From the NCBI RefSeq assembly GCF_014654785.1, contig NZ_BNBD01000005.1, positions 62,001 to 126,000 on the forward strand: a stretch of 64,000 nt of DNA, written 5' to 3'. Of the stretch, positions 44,311 through 53,163 are shown piece by piece (position 1 is the stretch's first letter; every line of letters starts with the position of its first letter). Below the pieces are notes generated by a model. That model saw only the letters and a program-made list of their open reading frames with translations. It was not told where the DNA came from and did not search any database. The translations under genes were made by a program, and so were the position numbers. The stretch is from Streptomyces mashuensis. GTDB lineage: Bacteria; Actinomycetota; Actinomycetes; Streptomycetales; Streptomycetaceae.

Positions 44311-45705
44311 GTGACCATTCGCCTGTATGACACCCGCGCCCGGCAGATCCGTGACTTCTCCCCGCTCCGGCCGGGCTGTGTCTCGATCTACCTGTGCGGT
44401 GCCACCGTGCAGGCGCCGCCCCACATCGGCCACATCCGCTCCGGCCTCAACTTCGACATCATGCGCCGCTGGTTCACCTACCGCGGCTACGACGTGACCT
44501 TCGTCCGGAACGTCACGGACATCGACGACAAGATCCTCGCCAAGGCCGCCGAGCAGGGCCGCCCCTGGTGGGCGATCGGCTACGAGAACGAGCGCGCGTT
44601 CGGCAGCGCGTACGACGCCCTCGGCTGCCTGCCGCCCACCGTCGAGCCCCGCGCCACCGGCCACGTCACCGAGATGGTCGAGATGATGCGCGGCCTGATC
44701 GAGCGCGGTCACGCCTACGCCGCCGACGGCAACGTCTACTTCGACGTCCGCTCCTTCCCCGGCTACCTGGAGCTCTCCAACCAGGAGCTGGACAACCTGC
44801 TCCAGCCCTCCGGCGAGGGCGAGACCGGCAAGCGCGACCCGCGCGACTTCGCCATGTGGAAGGCCGCCAAGCCCGGCGAGCCCAGCTGGGAGACGCCCTG
44901 GGGCCGCGGCCGGCCCGGCTGGCACCTGGAGTGCTCGGCCATGGCCCACAAGTACCTGGGCGAGGCGTTCGACATCCACGGCGGCGGCCTGGACCTGATC
45001 TTCCCGCACCACGAGAACGAGATCGCCCAGGCGAAGGCGTTCGGCGACGACTTCGCCGCGTACTGGCTGCACAACGCGTGGGTGACCATCAGCGGCGAGA
45101 AGATGGCCAAGTCGCTGGGCAACTCCGTCCTCGTCTCCGAGATGCTCAAGCAGTGGCGCCCGATCGTGCTGCGCTACTACCTGGGCACCCCGCACTACCG
45201 CTCGATGATCGAGTACAGCCCGGAGGCCCTGCGCGAGGCCGAGGCGGCCTTCGCCCGCATCGAGGGCTTCCTCCAGCGCGTGACCGAGCTGGCCGGCCCC
45301 GTCCAGCCCGCGGCCGAGGTGCCCGCGGCGTTCGCCGAGGCCATGGACGACGACATGGGCGTCCCGCAGGCGCTCGCCGTCCTGCACACCACCGTCCGCC
45401 AGGGCAACTCCGCCCTGACCGCCGACGACAAGGACTCCGCCGTCGCCCGCACGGCCGAGGTCCGCGCCATGCTGGGCGTCCTGGGCCTCGACCCGCTCGA
45501 CCCGCAGTGGGCCGGCACCGGCGGCGGCCGCAGCGAGGAGCTGCACGGCGCCGTGGACTCCCTCGTCCACCTCGTGCTGGAGCAGCGCGAGGCCGCCCGC
45601 GCCCGCAAGGACTACGCGACCGCCGACGCCATCCGCGACCGGCTCCAGCAGTCCGGCCTGGCGATCGAGGACACCCCGGCCGGCCCGCGCTGGTCCCTGT
45701 CCTGA
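44311..45705 (+). CDS. cysS: Cysteinyl-tRNA synthetase
   Basis: 464-residue class I synthetase charging tRNA-Cys. Zinc ligand Cys29 in YLCGATV, the HIGH motif ([10 protein letters not shown], about 37-46), [18 protein letters not shown] and KMAKS ([10 protein letters not shown], about 264-273). GTG 44311 follows TACCCT (44299-44304) by 6 bases, so the mRNA is probably leaderless. Length fits the family. The related mycothiol ligase MshC resembles CysS, but the length and the neighbours (ispF, rlmB) fit CysS. Confidence 0.95.
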   Translation: MTIRLYDTRARQIRDFSPLRPGCVSIYLCGATVQAPPHIGHIRSGLNFDIMRRWFTYRGYDVTFVRNVTDIDDKILAKAAEQGRPWWAIGYENERAFGSAYDALGCLPPTVEPRATGHVTEMVEMMRGLIERGHAYAADGNVYFDVRSFPGYLELSNQELDNLLQPSGEGETGKRDPRDFAMWKAAKPGEPSWETPWGRGRPGWHLECSAMAHKYLGEAFDIHGGGLDLIFPHHENEIAQAKAFGDDFAAYWLHNAWVTISGEKMAKSLGNSVLVSEMLKQWRPIVLRYYLGTPHYRSMIEYSPEALREAEAAFARIEGFLQRVTELAGPVQPAAEVPAAFAEAMDDDMGVPQALAVLHTTVRQGNSALTADDKDSAVARTAEVRAMLGVLGLDPLDPQWAGTGGGRSEELHGAVDSLVHLVLEQREAARARKDYATADAIRDRLQQSGLAIEDTPAGPRWSLS

Positions 45706-45777
45706 GAGACACTTTTCGTACGTACGTTTATGACGAGCCGCGTCCGGCGGCTCTGGCAGTGAAGAAACAGGTGACCC

Positions 45778-46728
45778 ATGGCCGGCAACAGCCAGCGCAG
45801 GAACCGCCGCACGTCCAACAAGAAGGGTGCGACGGTCGGCAGTGGCGGGCAGCGGCGCCGGGGCCTGGAGGGCAAGGGCCCCACCCCGCCCGCGTCCGCC
45901 CGTAAGGGACACGTCAAGAACCGGCTCGCCCAGGCCAAGGCCAAGCAGGCGGCCCGCCGCCCCGCGCCCCGGCGCGGCGGCCCCAAGGGCACCAACGAGC
46001 TGGTCGTCGGCCGCAACTCCGTGGTCGAGGCGCTGCGCGAGGGCGTGCCCGCCACCACGCTCTACGTGCAGCAGTTCGTCGACAGCGACGAGCGCGTGCG
46101 CGAGGCCATCCAGCTGGCCACGGGCAAGGGCCTCAACCTCATGGAGGCCCCGCGTCCCGAGCTGGACCGGATGACCAACGGCCTCAACCACCAGGGCCTG
46201 GTCCTCTCCGTCCCGCCGTACGACTACGCGCACCCCGAGGACCTGACGGCGCACGCCGCCGACAACGGCGAGGACGCGCTGATCGTCGCTCTCGACGGCA
46301 TCACCGACCCGCGCAACCTCGGCGCCGTGGTCCGGTCCGTCTCCGCGTTCGGCGGCCACGGCGTCGTCGTCCCCGAGCGCCGCGCGGCCGGCATGACCGC
46401 CAGCGCCTGGAAGACCTCCGCCGGCACCGCCGCCCGGACGCCCGTGGCCCGCGCCACCAACCTGACGCGGACCCTGGAGGCGTACCAGAAGGAGGGCCTG
46501 ATGATCGTCGGCCTGGCCGCCGACGGCGACACCGAGCTGCACGAGCTCGACGTCCTGGACGGCCCGGTCGTGATCGTCGTGGGCAGCGAGGGCAAGGGCC
46601 TCTCCCGCCTCGTCGGCGAGACCTGCGACTACCGGGTCCGCATCCCGATGCCGGGTGGCGCCGAGTCGCTGAACGCGGGCGTCGCCGCGGGCGTCGTCCT
46701 CTACGAGGCGTCGCGCCGCCGGGCCTGA
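45778..46728 (+). CDS. rlmB: 23S rRNA 2'-O-methyltransferase RlmB (SpoU family)
   Basis: 316 residues. A basic, disordered N-terminus of about 70 residues, then the substrate-binding domain ([17 protein letters not shown]) and the SPOUT knot domain: [33 protein letters not shown] and the final motif [20 protein letters not shown]. It methylates a ribose in 23S rRNA (G2251 in E. coli). It lies 72 bases after cysS, the usual actinobacterial order. Confidence 0.93.
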   Translation: MAGNSQRRNRRTSNKKGATVGSGGQRRRGLEGKGPTPPASARKGHVKNRLAQAKAKQAARRPAPRRGGPKGTNELVVGRNSVVEALREGVPATTLYVQQFVDSDERVREAIQLATGKGLNLMEAPRPELDRMTNGLNHQGLVLSVPPYDYAHPEDLTAHAADNGEDALIVALDGITDPRNLGAVVRSVSAFGGHGVVVPERRAAGMTASAWKTSAGTAARTPVARATNLTRTLEAYQKEGLMIVGLAADGDTELHELDVLDGPVVIVVGSEGKGLSRLVGETCDYRVRIPMPGGAESLNAGVAAGVVLYEASRRRA

Positions 46729-46741
46729 ACACGAGTGCTGT

Positions 46742-46780
46742 GAGGCGGCGGCCGGGGTGATCCCCGGCCGCCGCCTCTTT
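46742..46780 (+). terminator. Terminator after rlmB
   Basis: Perfect 16-bp stem GAGGCGGCGGCCGGGG (46742-46757), loop TGAT, complement to 46777, then TTT. Confidence 0.85.
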
Positions 46781-46894
46781 CTGTCCGCCGCCGATGGTTC
46801 TTGCGGCTTCTCCGTGGCTTCTTGATCGGCTTGACGGGTCTCGGACACATCCAAGCGGTCAAGGCAGTGTCCTAACCTCCGGTCACTCGGTTAG

Positions 46895-48520
46895 ATGAGT
46901 GTGGACACCAGAACACCCCGCACACCTACGGGGGGAAGCTCCTCGGGTTTCGACGACCAGCCCGCGCTGAGCACGGTGAAGGTCCCCTCCGACCCCGCGC
47001 AGGTCATCGTCAATCACATGAGCTTCCGGGTGCAGCTCGCCCGCCCCCCGCGCACCGGCCGGCCGACCGCCGCAGGAGCGACCACGGCGCAGCTGCCCAC
47101 CGTCAAGACCGCGGGCGCCAAGCGCCGCGCCCCCGTGGTGTGGAGCGGGCGGACGGGGCCGGGCGACTCGGCATCCACCCAACTCCTCGACGCGGTCCGG
47201 GACTCCGGCAGCCCCGGGACCCTCGCCGCGGGCGGGGACGCCGGCGCCACACAGGTGCTGCCCCGCATCGGCGTGGACACCCCCACCACCGTCGTCGGCC
47301 CCCGCGACCCCGCGGACGCCACCCGGGCCACCCCCCTCCTCGACGGCGTCCGCCCCACGGGCAGCGCCTACGACGAGGACCGGTACGACGGGTACGACCG
47401 CTACGAGCGGGGGACGGGCTCCGCCGAGGGCGCGTACGACGAGTACGACGGGGCGGATGACGAGTACGACGAGGACGAGCGCGCCCGCCGCGCCGAGGAC
47501 GAACGCCAGGGCTACTACCCCGGCCGCCGCATGAACCTCGGCGTCGTCCTGCTGCCGCTGCGCGTGTTCCTCGGCATCGTCACGGTCTACGCCGGCATGG
47601 GGAAGCTCTGCGACCCGGTCTACTTCGACGGCGGCAAACGCGGCTCCATGGTGGCCTGGCTGCACCAGCTCCACCCCTGGGGCCTGGGCACGCCGCTGCG
47701 GGACTTCGCCCTCAGCCACCCGGTCGGCGCCGGGCTCACCGTCGCCTTCCTCCAGGTCGTCGTCGGCGTCCTCACCATCTTCGGCCTCTGGCAGCGGCTG
47801 GCCGCCGCCATCGGCGCCCTGCTCTCCGTGGTCCTCCTCGTCACGGTCAGCTGGCGCTCCGCCCCCGTCTACGACGCGCCCGACATCATCTACCTGGCCG
47901 CGTGGAGCCCCCTGATCATCGCGGGCGCCCCGTTCTACTCCCTCGACGGCCGCCTCGCCTCCGAGGCGTGGCGCCGGCTCGGCCCCCGCGCCGGGCTGTG
48001 GGACCTGCGCCGCCGCGTCCTGCGCCGCGGCACGATCATGGCGACGGTGCTCATCGGCATCTCGCTGCTCACCGGGTCCATGCTCGGTGGCGCGGTGCGG
48101 TCGGCCCGGGTGCCCGAGACCACCGGCACCCCGGCGCCGCCCGCCAACAGCCTGCCGGGCTCGCCGCTGCCGCAGCGGCCCTCGTCCTCCACGCCGCGCG
48201 GCTCGCACGGGCCCGCCGTGGCCGGCACGCCGAAGCCGACGCCCAGCAACCACAAGGCGCCGACCCCCGGCGCCACCCCGTCGGCACCCGGCACGCCGCA
48301 CACCCCGGCCGGCTCGGCCGGCGGCGGCCCGGCGGGCAGCAGCGCCGGCAGCTCCCGGCCCGCGCCCCAGTCGCCGCGCCAGGCGCCGGCCCCGGCCGCG
48401 CCGCCGCACAGCTCCTCCGGCTCCACGACCGGGACGTCCACGGGCGGCTCCGGCAGCGGTTCGGGCGGCTCCGGCGGCCCGACGGGCGGCGGCGGGGCGC
48501 TGGGCGGCCTGCTGGGCTGA
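46895..48520 (+). CDS. DoxX-family membrane protein with long disordered flanks
   Basis: 541 residues. Residues 1-205 are hydrophilic, with an acidic Asp/Glu/Tyr-rich stretch (DEDRYDGYDRYER, DDEYDEDERARR). A DoxX-type four-helix domain follows (about 210-360: VVLLPLRVFLGIVTVYAGMG, AFLQVVVGVLTIFGLW, ALLSVVLLVTVSW), then another helix (about 388-405) and a Ser/Pro/Gly tail to the end. DoxX proteins associate with redox and thiol homeostasis or respiration. The start ATG 46895 lacks a good RBS; TAACCT lies at 46873-46878. Confidence 0.8.
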   Translation: MSVDTRTPRTPTGGSSSGFDDQPALSTVKVPSDPAQVIVNHMSFRVQLARPPRTGRPTAAGATTAQLPTVKTAGAKRRAPVVWSGRTGPGDSASTQLLDAVRDSGSPGTLAAGGDAGATQVLPRIGVDTPTTVVGPRDPADATRATPLLDGVRPTGSAYDEDRYDGYDRYERGTGSAEGAYDEYDGADDEYDEDERARRAEDERQGYYPGRRMNLGVVLLPLRVFLGIVTVYAGMGKLCDPVYFDGGKRGSMVAWLHQLHPWGLGTPLRDFALSHPVGAGLTVAFLQVVVGVLTIFGLWQRLAAAIGALLSVVLLVTVSWRSAPVYDAPDIIYLAAWSPLIIAGAPFYSLDGRLASEAWRRLGPRAGLWDLRRRVLRRGTIMATVLIGISLLTGSMLGGAVRSARVPETTGTPAPPANSLPGSPLPQRPSSSTPRGSHGPAVAGTPKPTPSNHKAPTPGATPSAPGTPHTPAGSAGGGPAGSSAGSSRPAPQSPRQAPAPAAPPHSSSGSTTGTSTGGSGSGSGGSGGPTGGGGALGGLLG

Positions 48521-48538
48521 GACCCGTACTCCTGCGGA

Positions 48539-48576
48539 AACGGGAGGGGCTCCCCGCGTGGGGAGCCCCTCCCGTT
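48539..48576. terminator. Bidirectional terminator
   Basis: 17-bp stem AACGGGAGGGGCTCCCC (48539-48555), loop GCGT, complement to 48576, then CTTT. It lies between convergent genes. Confidence 0.85.
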
Positions 48577-48586
48577 CTTTCCGTGC

Positions 48587-49354
48587 TCAGCCGCGGGCGG
48601 CGAGCTCCTTCGCCGCCTCCTGGAGGTCCTTGGCCGTGTCGATCGCCCGCCAGTACGCGCCCTGCGGCAGCGGGAAGCCGGCCAGGCGGCGTTCGCGGGC
48701 CAGCCGCGGGAACGTCGTCCGCTCGTGGTCGCCCCGCTCCGGCAGCAGCGCGGTGAACTCCGGCGAGAAGACGTACACGCCGGCGTTGATGAGGTACGGC
48801 GACGGCGGCGCCTCGACGAAGTCGAGGACGTGCCCGAACTCGTCGGTCTCCACCGCGCCCCAGGGGATGCGCGGGCGGGCCAGCGCCAGCGTGGCGACGG
48901 CGTCGCGCTCCTGGTGGAAGGCGGCCATCTCGCGCAGCGAGAAACGGGTCCAGATGTCGCCGTTGGTGGCGTACCAGGGCTCGTCGGGCCGGGGGAGGGA
49001 GGCGGCGGCGTACCGCAGGCCGCCGCCGCGGCCCAGGGGCTCCGGCTCCACGACCGTCGTGACGCGCAGCGGCAGGTCGTCGCGGGCCGCCACGAGCCAG
49101 TCGCGCAGGACCTCCGCCAGGTGACCGCAGGAGACGACGGCGTCGGTGACGCCCTCCTCGGCGAGCCAGGCCAGCTGGTGGCCGATGATCGGCACCCCGG
49201 TGCCGGGGATCTCGACCATGGGCTTGGGCCGGTCGTCGGTGTACGGACGAAGCCGTGACCCTTGGCCTCCGGCCAGGATCACGGCTTGCGTCGGACGTCG
49301 GTTCGCGTGGTGGTACGTCGCGTGGTGGTACGGGCTGGGCTGCGTGCCGGTCAT
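48587..49354 (-). CDS. Sugar nucleotidyltransferase
   Basis: 255 residues. The NTP-transferase signature is present: AVILAGGQGSRLRPYTDDRP (about 27-46) followed by KPMVEI, then ATNGDIWTR and LINAGVYVFSP. It activates a sugar phosphate (mannose-1-P, glucose-1-P or a heptose/hexose-1-P) to an NDP-sugar for a cell-envelope glycan. An odd His/Tyr repeat (YHHATYHHAN) sits near the N-terminus. ATG 49354 follows a minus-strand TATCGT (complement 49362-49367) by 7 bases, possibly leaderless. Confidence 0.9.
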   Translation of the reverse strand: MTGTQPSPYHHATYHHANRRPTQAVILAGGQGSRLRPYTDDRPKPMVEIPGTGVPIIGHQLAWLAEEGVTDAVVSCGHLAEVLRDWLVAARDDLPLRVTTVVEPEPLGRGGGLRYAAASLPRPDEPWYATNGDIWTRFSLREMAAFHQERDAVATLALARPRIPWGAVETDEFGHVLDFVEAPPSPYLINAGVYVFSPEFTALLPERGDHERTTFPRLARERRLAGFPLPQGAYWRAIDTAKDLQEAAKELAARG

Positions 49355-49444
49355 GCTCCGCACGATATGCCGTGCCGCGGGCGGGGGTGCGGCCGGTGGG
49401 GCCGCCCAGGCCGTACGGGGGCGCGCCGGGCGCCCCGCGGGTGG

Positions 49445-49864
49445 TCAGTGGCTCTGGCCCACCACCCCGGTGGCGTACGAGACGTCGCAGACGGGCCGGG
49501 CGTAGGACTGCGCCTGCTTGACCGACCGGTACTTGGCGACGGCCGCGCGGCCCAGCGCGCGGGCGATCTCGGCGCAGTGCGCGGCGAGCGACGGGCGGCC
49601 GTTGGTGGCCTCCTGGAGGTGCGTCAGTGCGACGCCGGGGTTCTTCTCCTGCAGCTCGCTCAGCAGCCGGTCGCGCAGCACCTCGTGCGGGGCGCGGACG
49701 GTGGCGACGGTCGAGGCGTTGTCGGAGGAGGCGGTGAGCACCTGCGACTCGGCGTTCGGTGCGGCCCAGGGCACGCGCGTGACCGCGAGCGTACCCGAGA
49801 GCACAAGAACGACCGGAAGGACGAGGGCGAGGGTTCTGCCGATGCGGCGGGCGGCCTGGTTCAT
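49445..49864 (-). CDS. Small exported or membrane-anchored protein of unknown function
   Basis: 139 residues. A basic N-terminus (MNQAARRIGR) and one hydrophobic helix (TLALVLPVVLVLSGTLAV) are followed by an extracytoplasmic domain with two Cys (AAHCAEIARALG and RPVCDVSYATG) that could form a disulfide. It lies between a sugar nucleotidyltransferase and msiK. I do not recognise the family; the pattern is conserved-looking and Streptomyces-like. Confidence 0.75.
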   Translation of the reverse strand: MNQAARRIGRTLALVLPVVLVLSGTLAVTRVPWAAPNAESQVLTASSDNASTVATVRAPHEVLRDRLLSELQEKNPGVALTHLQEATNGRPSLAAHCAEIARALGRAAVAKYRSVKQAQSYARPVCDVSYATGVVGQSH

Positions 49865-49973
49865 GCCGCAGATGGTAGCGACGCGTAATGCGGCGGCGAC
49901 ATTTAGTAACCCGATCGGGCGATGTCTGCCCGGTCGCCGAAGGACCGGGATTGACGTACACCGCTCGAAATGA

Positions 49974-50002
49974 GGGGTGTGCCGGGGTTTTCGGCACACC
50001 CC
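49974..50002. terminator. Terminator after msiK
   Basis: Stem GGGGTGTGCCG (49974-49984) / CGGCACACCCC (49992-50002) with a 7-base loop GGGTTTT. It lies 35 bases beyond the msiK stop. Confidence 0.65.
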
Positions 50003-50037
50003 ATCGGGTGACCCCCGGGGAACGCTCGGTGGACCGC

Positions 50038-51171
50038 TCAGTCGCCGATGCGCTCGCCGGACGAGGTGGAGAAGACGTGCAGTTCGCCCGCCCGCGGCAC
50101 GACGCGCAGCACCGAGCCCTTGTCCGGCACCTGCCGGCCGGGGACCCGGACGACGAGGTCCCGCTGCTCGCCGCCGACCTCGACCGTTCCGTACACGTAC
50201 CCGTCGGCGCCGAGCTCCTCCACCACGTTCACCGTGACGGCCAGGCCGGCCGGGGCGGCGCCGTCGCCGGAGTCCTTGCGGAGGGCGTCGCCGCCGCGCT
50301 CGACGACGTCGAAGTGCTCGGGCCGGACGCCGACCGTGACGGTGCGGTCGCCCTTGTCGGCGGCGGCGGTCAGCGCCTCGCGGGCGACCGGGACCACGCT
50401 GTTGCCGAACTTCACGCCGCCGTCGGTGATCGGCACCTCGATCAGGTTCATGGCGGGGGAGCCGATGAAGCCCGCGACGAAGAGGTTGGCCGGCCGGTCG
50501 TACATGTTGCGCGGCGAGTCGATCTGCTGGAGCAGGCCGTCCTTGAGGACGGCGACGCGGTCGCCCATCGTCATGGCCTCGACCTGGTCGTGCGTGACGT
50601 ACACCGTGGTGATGCCCAGGCGGCGCTGGAGCCCGGCGATCTGGGTGCGGGTCTGCACGCGCAGCTTGGCGTCGAGGTTGGACAGCGGCTCGTCCATGAG
50701 GAAGACCTGCGGCTCCCGGACGATGGCCCGGCCCATGGCGACGCGCTGCCGCTGGCCGCCGGAGAGCGCCTTGGGCTTGCGGCCGAGGTACTCGGTGAGG
50801 TCGAGGATACGGGCCGCGTCCTCGACCTTCTGCCGGATCTCGCTCTTCGGCACGCCCGCGATCTTCAGGGCGAAGCCCATGTTCTCGGCGACGGTCATGT
50901 GCGGGTAGAGGGCGTAGTTCTGGAACACCATGGCGATGTCCCGGTCCTTCGGCGGCAGGTGGGTGACGTCGCGGTCACCGATGCGGATGGCGCCTCCGTC
51001 GACGTCCTCCAGGCCGGCGAGCATGCGCAGCGAGGTGGACTTGCCGCAGCCGGACGGGCCGACCAGGACGAGGAATTCCCCGTCCTCGATCGCGATGTCC
51101 AGCTGGTCGACGGCGGGCTTGTCGGCGCCGGGGTAGATCCGGGTCGCCTTGTCGTACGTGACCGTGGCCAT
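50038..51171 (-). CDS. msiK: MsiK, shared ATPase of sugar ABC importers
   Basis: 377 residues, MalK/UgpC type. Walker A GPSGCGKST (about 38-46), Q-loop FQNYALYPHM, signature LSGGQRQRVAMGRA, Walker B VFLMDEPLSNLD, H-loop THDQ, and a C-terminal TOBE/MalK regulatory domain (VGVRPEHFDVV). In Streptomyces one MsiK energises several sugar importers (cellobiose, maltose, chitobiose, xylobiose) encoded elsewhere, so it stands alone, as here. Starts ATG 51171. Three GTGGTCC copies lie upstream. Confidence 0.95.
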   Translation of the reverse strand: MATVTYDKATRIYPGADKPAVDQLDIAIEDGEFLVLVGPSGCGKSTSLRMLAGLEDVDGGAIRIGDRDVTHLPPKDRDIAMVFQNYALYPHMTVAENMGFALKIAGVPKSEIRQKVEDAARILDLTEYLGRKPKALSGGQRQRVAMGRAIVREPQVFLMDEPLSNLDAKLRVQTRTQIAGLQRRLGITTVYVTHDQVEAMTMGDRVAVLKDGLLQQIDSPRNMYDRPANLFVAGFIGSPAMNLIEVPITDGGVKFGNSVVPVAREALTAAADKGDRTVTVGVRPEHFDVVERGGDALRKDSGDGAAPAGLAVTVNVVEELGADGYVYGTVEVGGEQRDLVVRVPGRQVPDKGSVLRVVPRAGELHVFSTSSGERIGD

Positions 51172-51180
51172 GGTGTTCTC

Positions 51181-51246
51181 GTGGTCCCTTCACCGGCAGG
51201 AACGTGCCGGACGATCCGTTGTAGAGGGAGTGGTCCTGCGTGGTCC
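51181..51246. promoter_or_regulatory. Three GTGGTCC repeats in the msiK upstream region
   Basis: GTGGTCC at 51181-51187, 51230-51236 and 51240-51246; the last two are 10 bp apart. The motif resembles half of the TGGTCTAGACCA-type operators of GntR/DasR regulators. It could bind a sugar-responsive regulator. Confidence 0.4.
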
Positions 51247-51345
51247 GTCCAGGGGGACGGACTGCCGGTGACGGTACCTGTGTGCGGGTTGCTTGTCAGC
51301 AGGTGGCGGGGGGTGAGGGCGGTGTGGGTAGACTGCGGTGCGCAT

Positions 51346-51418
51346 GCCGCCTTAGCTCAGCTGGTAGAGCACCGCTCTTGTAAAGCGAAGGTCGTCGGTT
51401 CGAGTCCGACAGGCGGCT
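51346..51418 (+). tRNA. tRNA-Thr (anticodon TGT)
   Basis: 73 bases folding as a cloverleaf: acceptor GCCGCCT (51346-51352) with AGGCGGC (51411-51417), D arm GCTC...GAGC, anticodon loop CTTGTAA giving anticodon TGT (Thr, codon ACA), T arm GTCGG-TTCGAGT-CCGAC. The anticodon stem has one C-A mismatch at its base (CCGCT/AGCGA). The CCA end is not encoded. A TAGACT -10 box (51329-51334) lies 11 bases upstream. Confidence 0.95.
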
Positions 51419-51425
51419 CACCACG

Positions 51426-51462
51426 ACGGACCGCGGGCCCAGGGGCCTGCGGTCCGTTTTTT
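51426..51462 (+). terminator. Terminator after tRNA-Thr
   Basis: 15-bp stem ACGGACCGCGGGCCC (51426-51440) / GGGCCTGCGGTCCGT (51443-51457) with one G-U pair, followed by six T. Confidence 0.85.
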
Positions 51463-51508
51463 CCGTTTCCGGAGGGTGCGTGATCCGTTACGGGTCTACG
51501 CTGCCCCC

Positions 51509-52615
51509 ATGAGCGATGTCGAGTTCTACGCGGCGCGCATGCAGCGGGCCGTGCGGGCGGCGGCCGGGGCGGGGCTGGCGGGCCTCGTGGTGACGCCGGG
51601 GCCGGACCTGGTGTGGCTGTGCGGGTACGCGCCGCCGGCCGAGACGGAGCGGCTGACGGCGCTGTTGCTGGTGCCGGACCGCAAACCGCTGCTCGTGGTC
51701 CCGCAGTTGGAACGGCCGGACGCCGAAAAGGCGCCGGGAGCGGGCGCGTTCGAGCTGTCGGGCTGGACGGACGGGCAGGACCCGTACGGCCTGGCGGCGG
51801 AGTTCCTGGCCGGCGGCGGCCGGTTCGGCGTGTCCGACAACGCCTGGGCGCTGCACCTGCTGGCGTTGCAGCGCACGCTGCCGGAGTCGCGCTACGGCGC
51901 GCTGACCGAGGCGCTGCCGATGCTGCGGGCGGTGAAGGACGCGTACGAGGTCGACCGGCTGGCGGCGGCGGGCGCGGCGGCGGACGCCACGTTCGAGGCC
52001 GTCGTGGAGCTGCCGTTCGCCGGCCGCCGGGAGCGCGAGGTGGCGGCCGACCTGGCGCGGCTGCTGCGGGAGCACGGCCACGAACAGGTGGACTTCACGA
52101 TCGTGGGCTCCGGCCCGAACGGCGCCAACCCGCACCACGAGGCGGGGGAGCGTGTGATCGAGGACGGGGACATGGTGGTCCTCGACTTCGGCGGCCTCAA
52201 GGACGGCTACGGCTCGGACACGACCCGTACGGTGCACGTGGGCGAGCCGTCGGCGGAGGAGCGGAAGGTCCACGACCTGGTGCGGGAGGCGCAGCAGGCG
52301 GCGTTCGAGGCGGTACGGCCGGGTGCGGCGTGCCAGGACGTGGACCGCGTGGCGCGGCAGGTGATCCGCCGGGCGGGCTACGGCGAGTACTTCATCCACC
52401 GCACGGGCCACGGCATCGGCGTCACGACGCACGAGCCGCCGTACCTGGTGGAGGGCGAGCACCTGCCGCTCGTGCCGGGGATGACCTTCTCGATCGAGCC
52501 GGGGGTGTATCTGCCGGGCCGTTTCGGGGTGCGCATCGAGGACATCGTGGTGTGCACCGAGTCGGGCGGCCGCCGCCTCAACAACACGGAGCGGGAGCTG
52601 CGGGTGGTGCGCTGA
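51509..52615 (+). CDS. Xaa-Pro aminopeptidase (M24 family)
   Basis: 368 residues. An N-terminal creatinase-like domain (1-130), then the pita-bread metallopeptidase domain with the metal ligands: Asp in VVLDFGGLKDGYGSDTTRT, His in HRTGHGIGV, Glu in FSIEPGVYL and Glu in RIEDIVV. It removes N-terminal residues ahead of proline. ATG 51509 follows TACGCT (51497-51502) by 6 bases, so it is probably leaderless. It follows the tRNA terminator. Confidence 0.92.
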   Translation: MSDVEFYAARMQRAVRAAAGAGLAGLVVTPGPDLVWLCGYAPPAETERLTALLLVPDRKPLLVVPQLERPDAEKAPGAGAFELSGWTDGQDPYGLAAEFLAGGGRFGVSDNAWALHLLALQRTLPESRYGALTEALPMLRAVKDAYEVDRLAAAGAAADATFEAVVELPFAGRREREVAADLARLLREHGHEQVDFTIVGSGPNGANPHHEAGERVIEDGDMVVLDFGGLKDGYGSDTTRTVHVGEPSAEERKVHDLVREAQQAAFEAVRPGAACQDVDRVARQVIRRAGYGEYFIHRTGHGIGVTTHEPPYLVEGEHLPLVPGMTFSIEPGVYLPGRFGVRIEDIVVCTESGGRRLNNTERELRVVR

Positions 52616-52624
52616 CCCCGTGCC

Positions 52625-53116
52625 TTATAGGTGGCGGTGCATGATGTGCAGGCCCGTGAAGCTGCCGTCGGGCAGCCGGTACGCCTCGGGGAGGGTGCCG
52701 ACGGTGGTGAAGCCGAGGGAGTGCCAGAGGGCGACGGCGGCGGTGTTGGTCTGGACGACGGCGTTGAACTGCATCGCGCGGTAGCCCTCGGCGCGGGCCC
52801 AGGCGATGCTGTGCTCGCCCAGGGCCCGGCCCACGCCGCGGCCGCGGTGCTCGGCGGCGACCATGTAGCTCGCGCTCGCGATGTGGGAGGCGGGGCCCAT
52901 GTGGTTGGGGTTCATCTTGGCGCTGCCGAGGACGGCGCCCGTGGTCTCGTCGACGGCGACGACCGTGCGGCCGGGGGCGGTGAGCATCCACATCGCGCGG
53001 CCCTGCTCCGACGTGAGGTCGGTGGGGTACGTGTAGGTGCGGCCGGCGGCGGCGATCTCGTGGAAGAACGGCCAGATGGCGGCCCAGTCGCCGGGCTCGG
53101 CGTCGCGGATCAGCAT
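52625..53116 (-). CDS. GNAT-family N-acetyltransferase
   Basis: 163 residues, complete GNAT fold: IRDAEPGDWAAIWPFFHEI at the start, acetyl-CoA motif AAEHRGRGVGRALGEHSI, then FNAVVQTNTAAVALWHSLGF. It resembles phosphinothricin/L-amino-acid N-acyltransferases (GRTYTYP near 25-31). ATG 53116 gives the normal start; a huge upstream open frame belongs to the shadow of the next gene. The 3' end is 9 bases from the convergent peptidase. Confidence 0.9.
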   Translation of the reverse strand: MLIRDAEPGDWAAIWPFFHEIAAAGRTYTYPTDLTSEQGRAMWMLTAPGRTVVAVDETTGAVLGSAKMNPNHMGPASHIASASYMVAAEHRGRGVGRALGEHSIAWARAEGYRAMQFNAVVQTNTAAVALWHSLGFTTVGTLPEAYRLPDGSFTGLHIMHRHL

Positions 53117-53163
53117 GGGGGCAGCATGCGGGGGCCGGACCGGGCGCGCCACTGCTTTTCGGT

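Noticed and set aside
44290-45705. MshC (mycothiol ligase) instead of CysS
   Set aside because: Length, KMAKS/HIGH context and the ispF-cysS-rlmB order fit CysS; MshC is usually shorter and elsewhere.
43915-46854. 979-codon minus-strand frame over cysS and rlmB
   Set aside because: Antisense artefact of GC-rich codon use; no motif, and both sense genes are certain.
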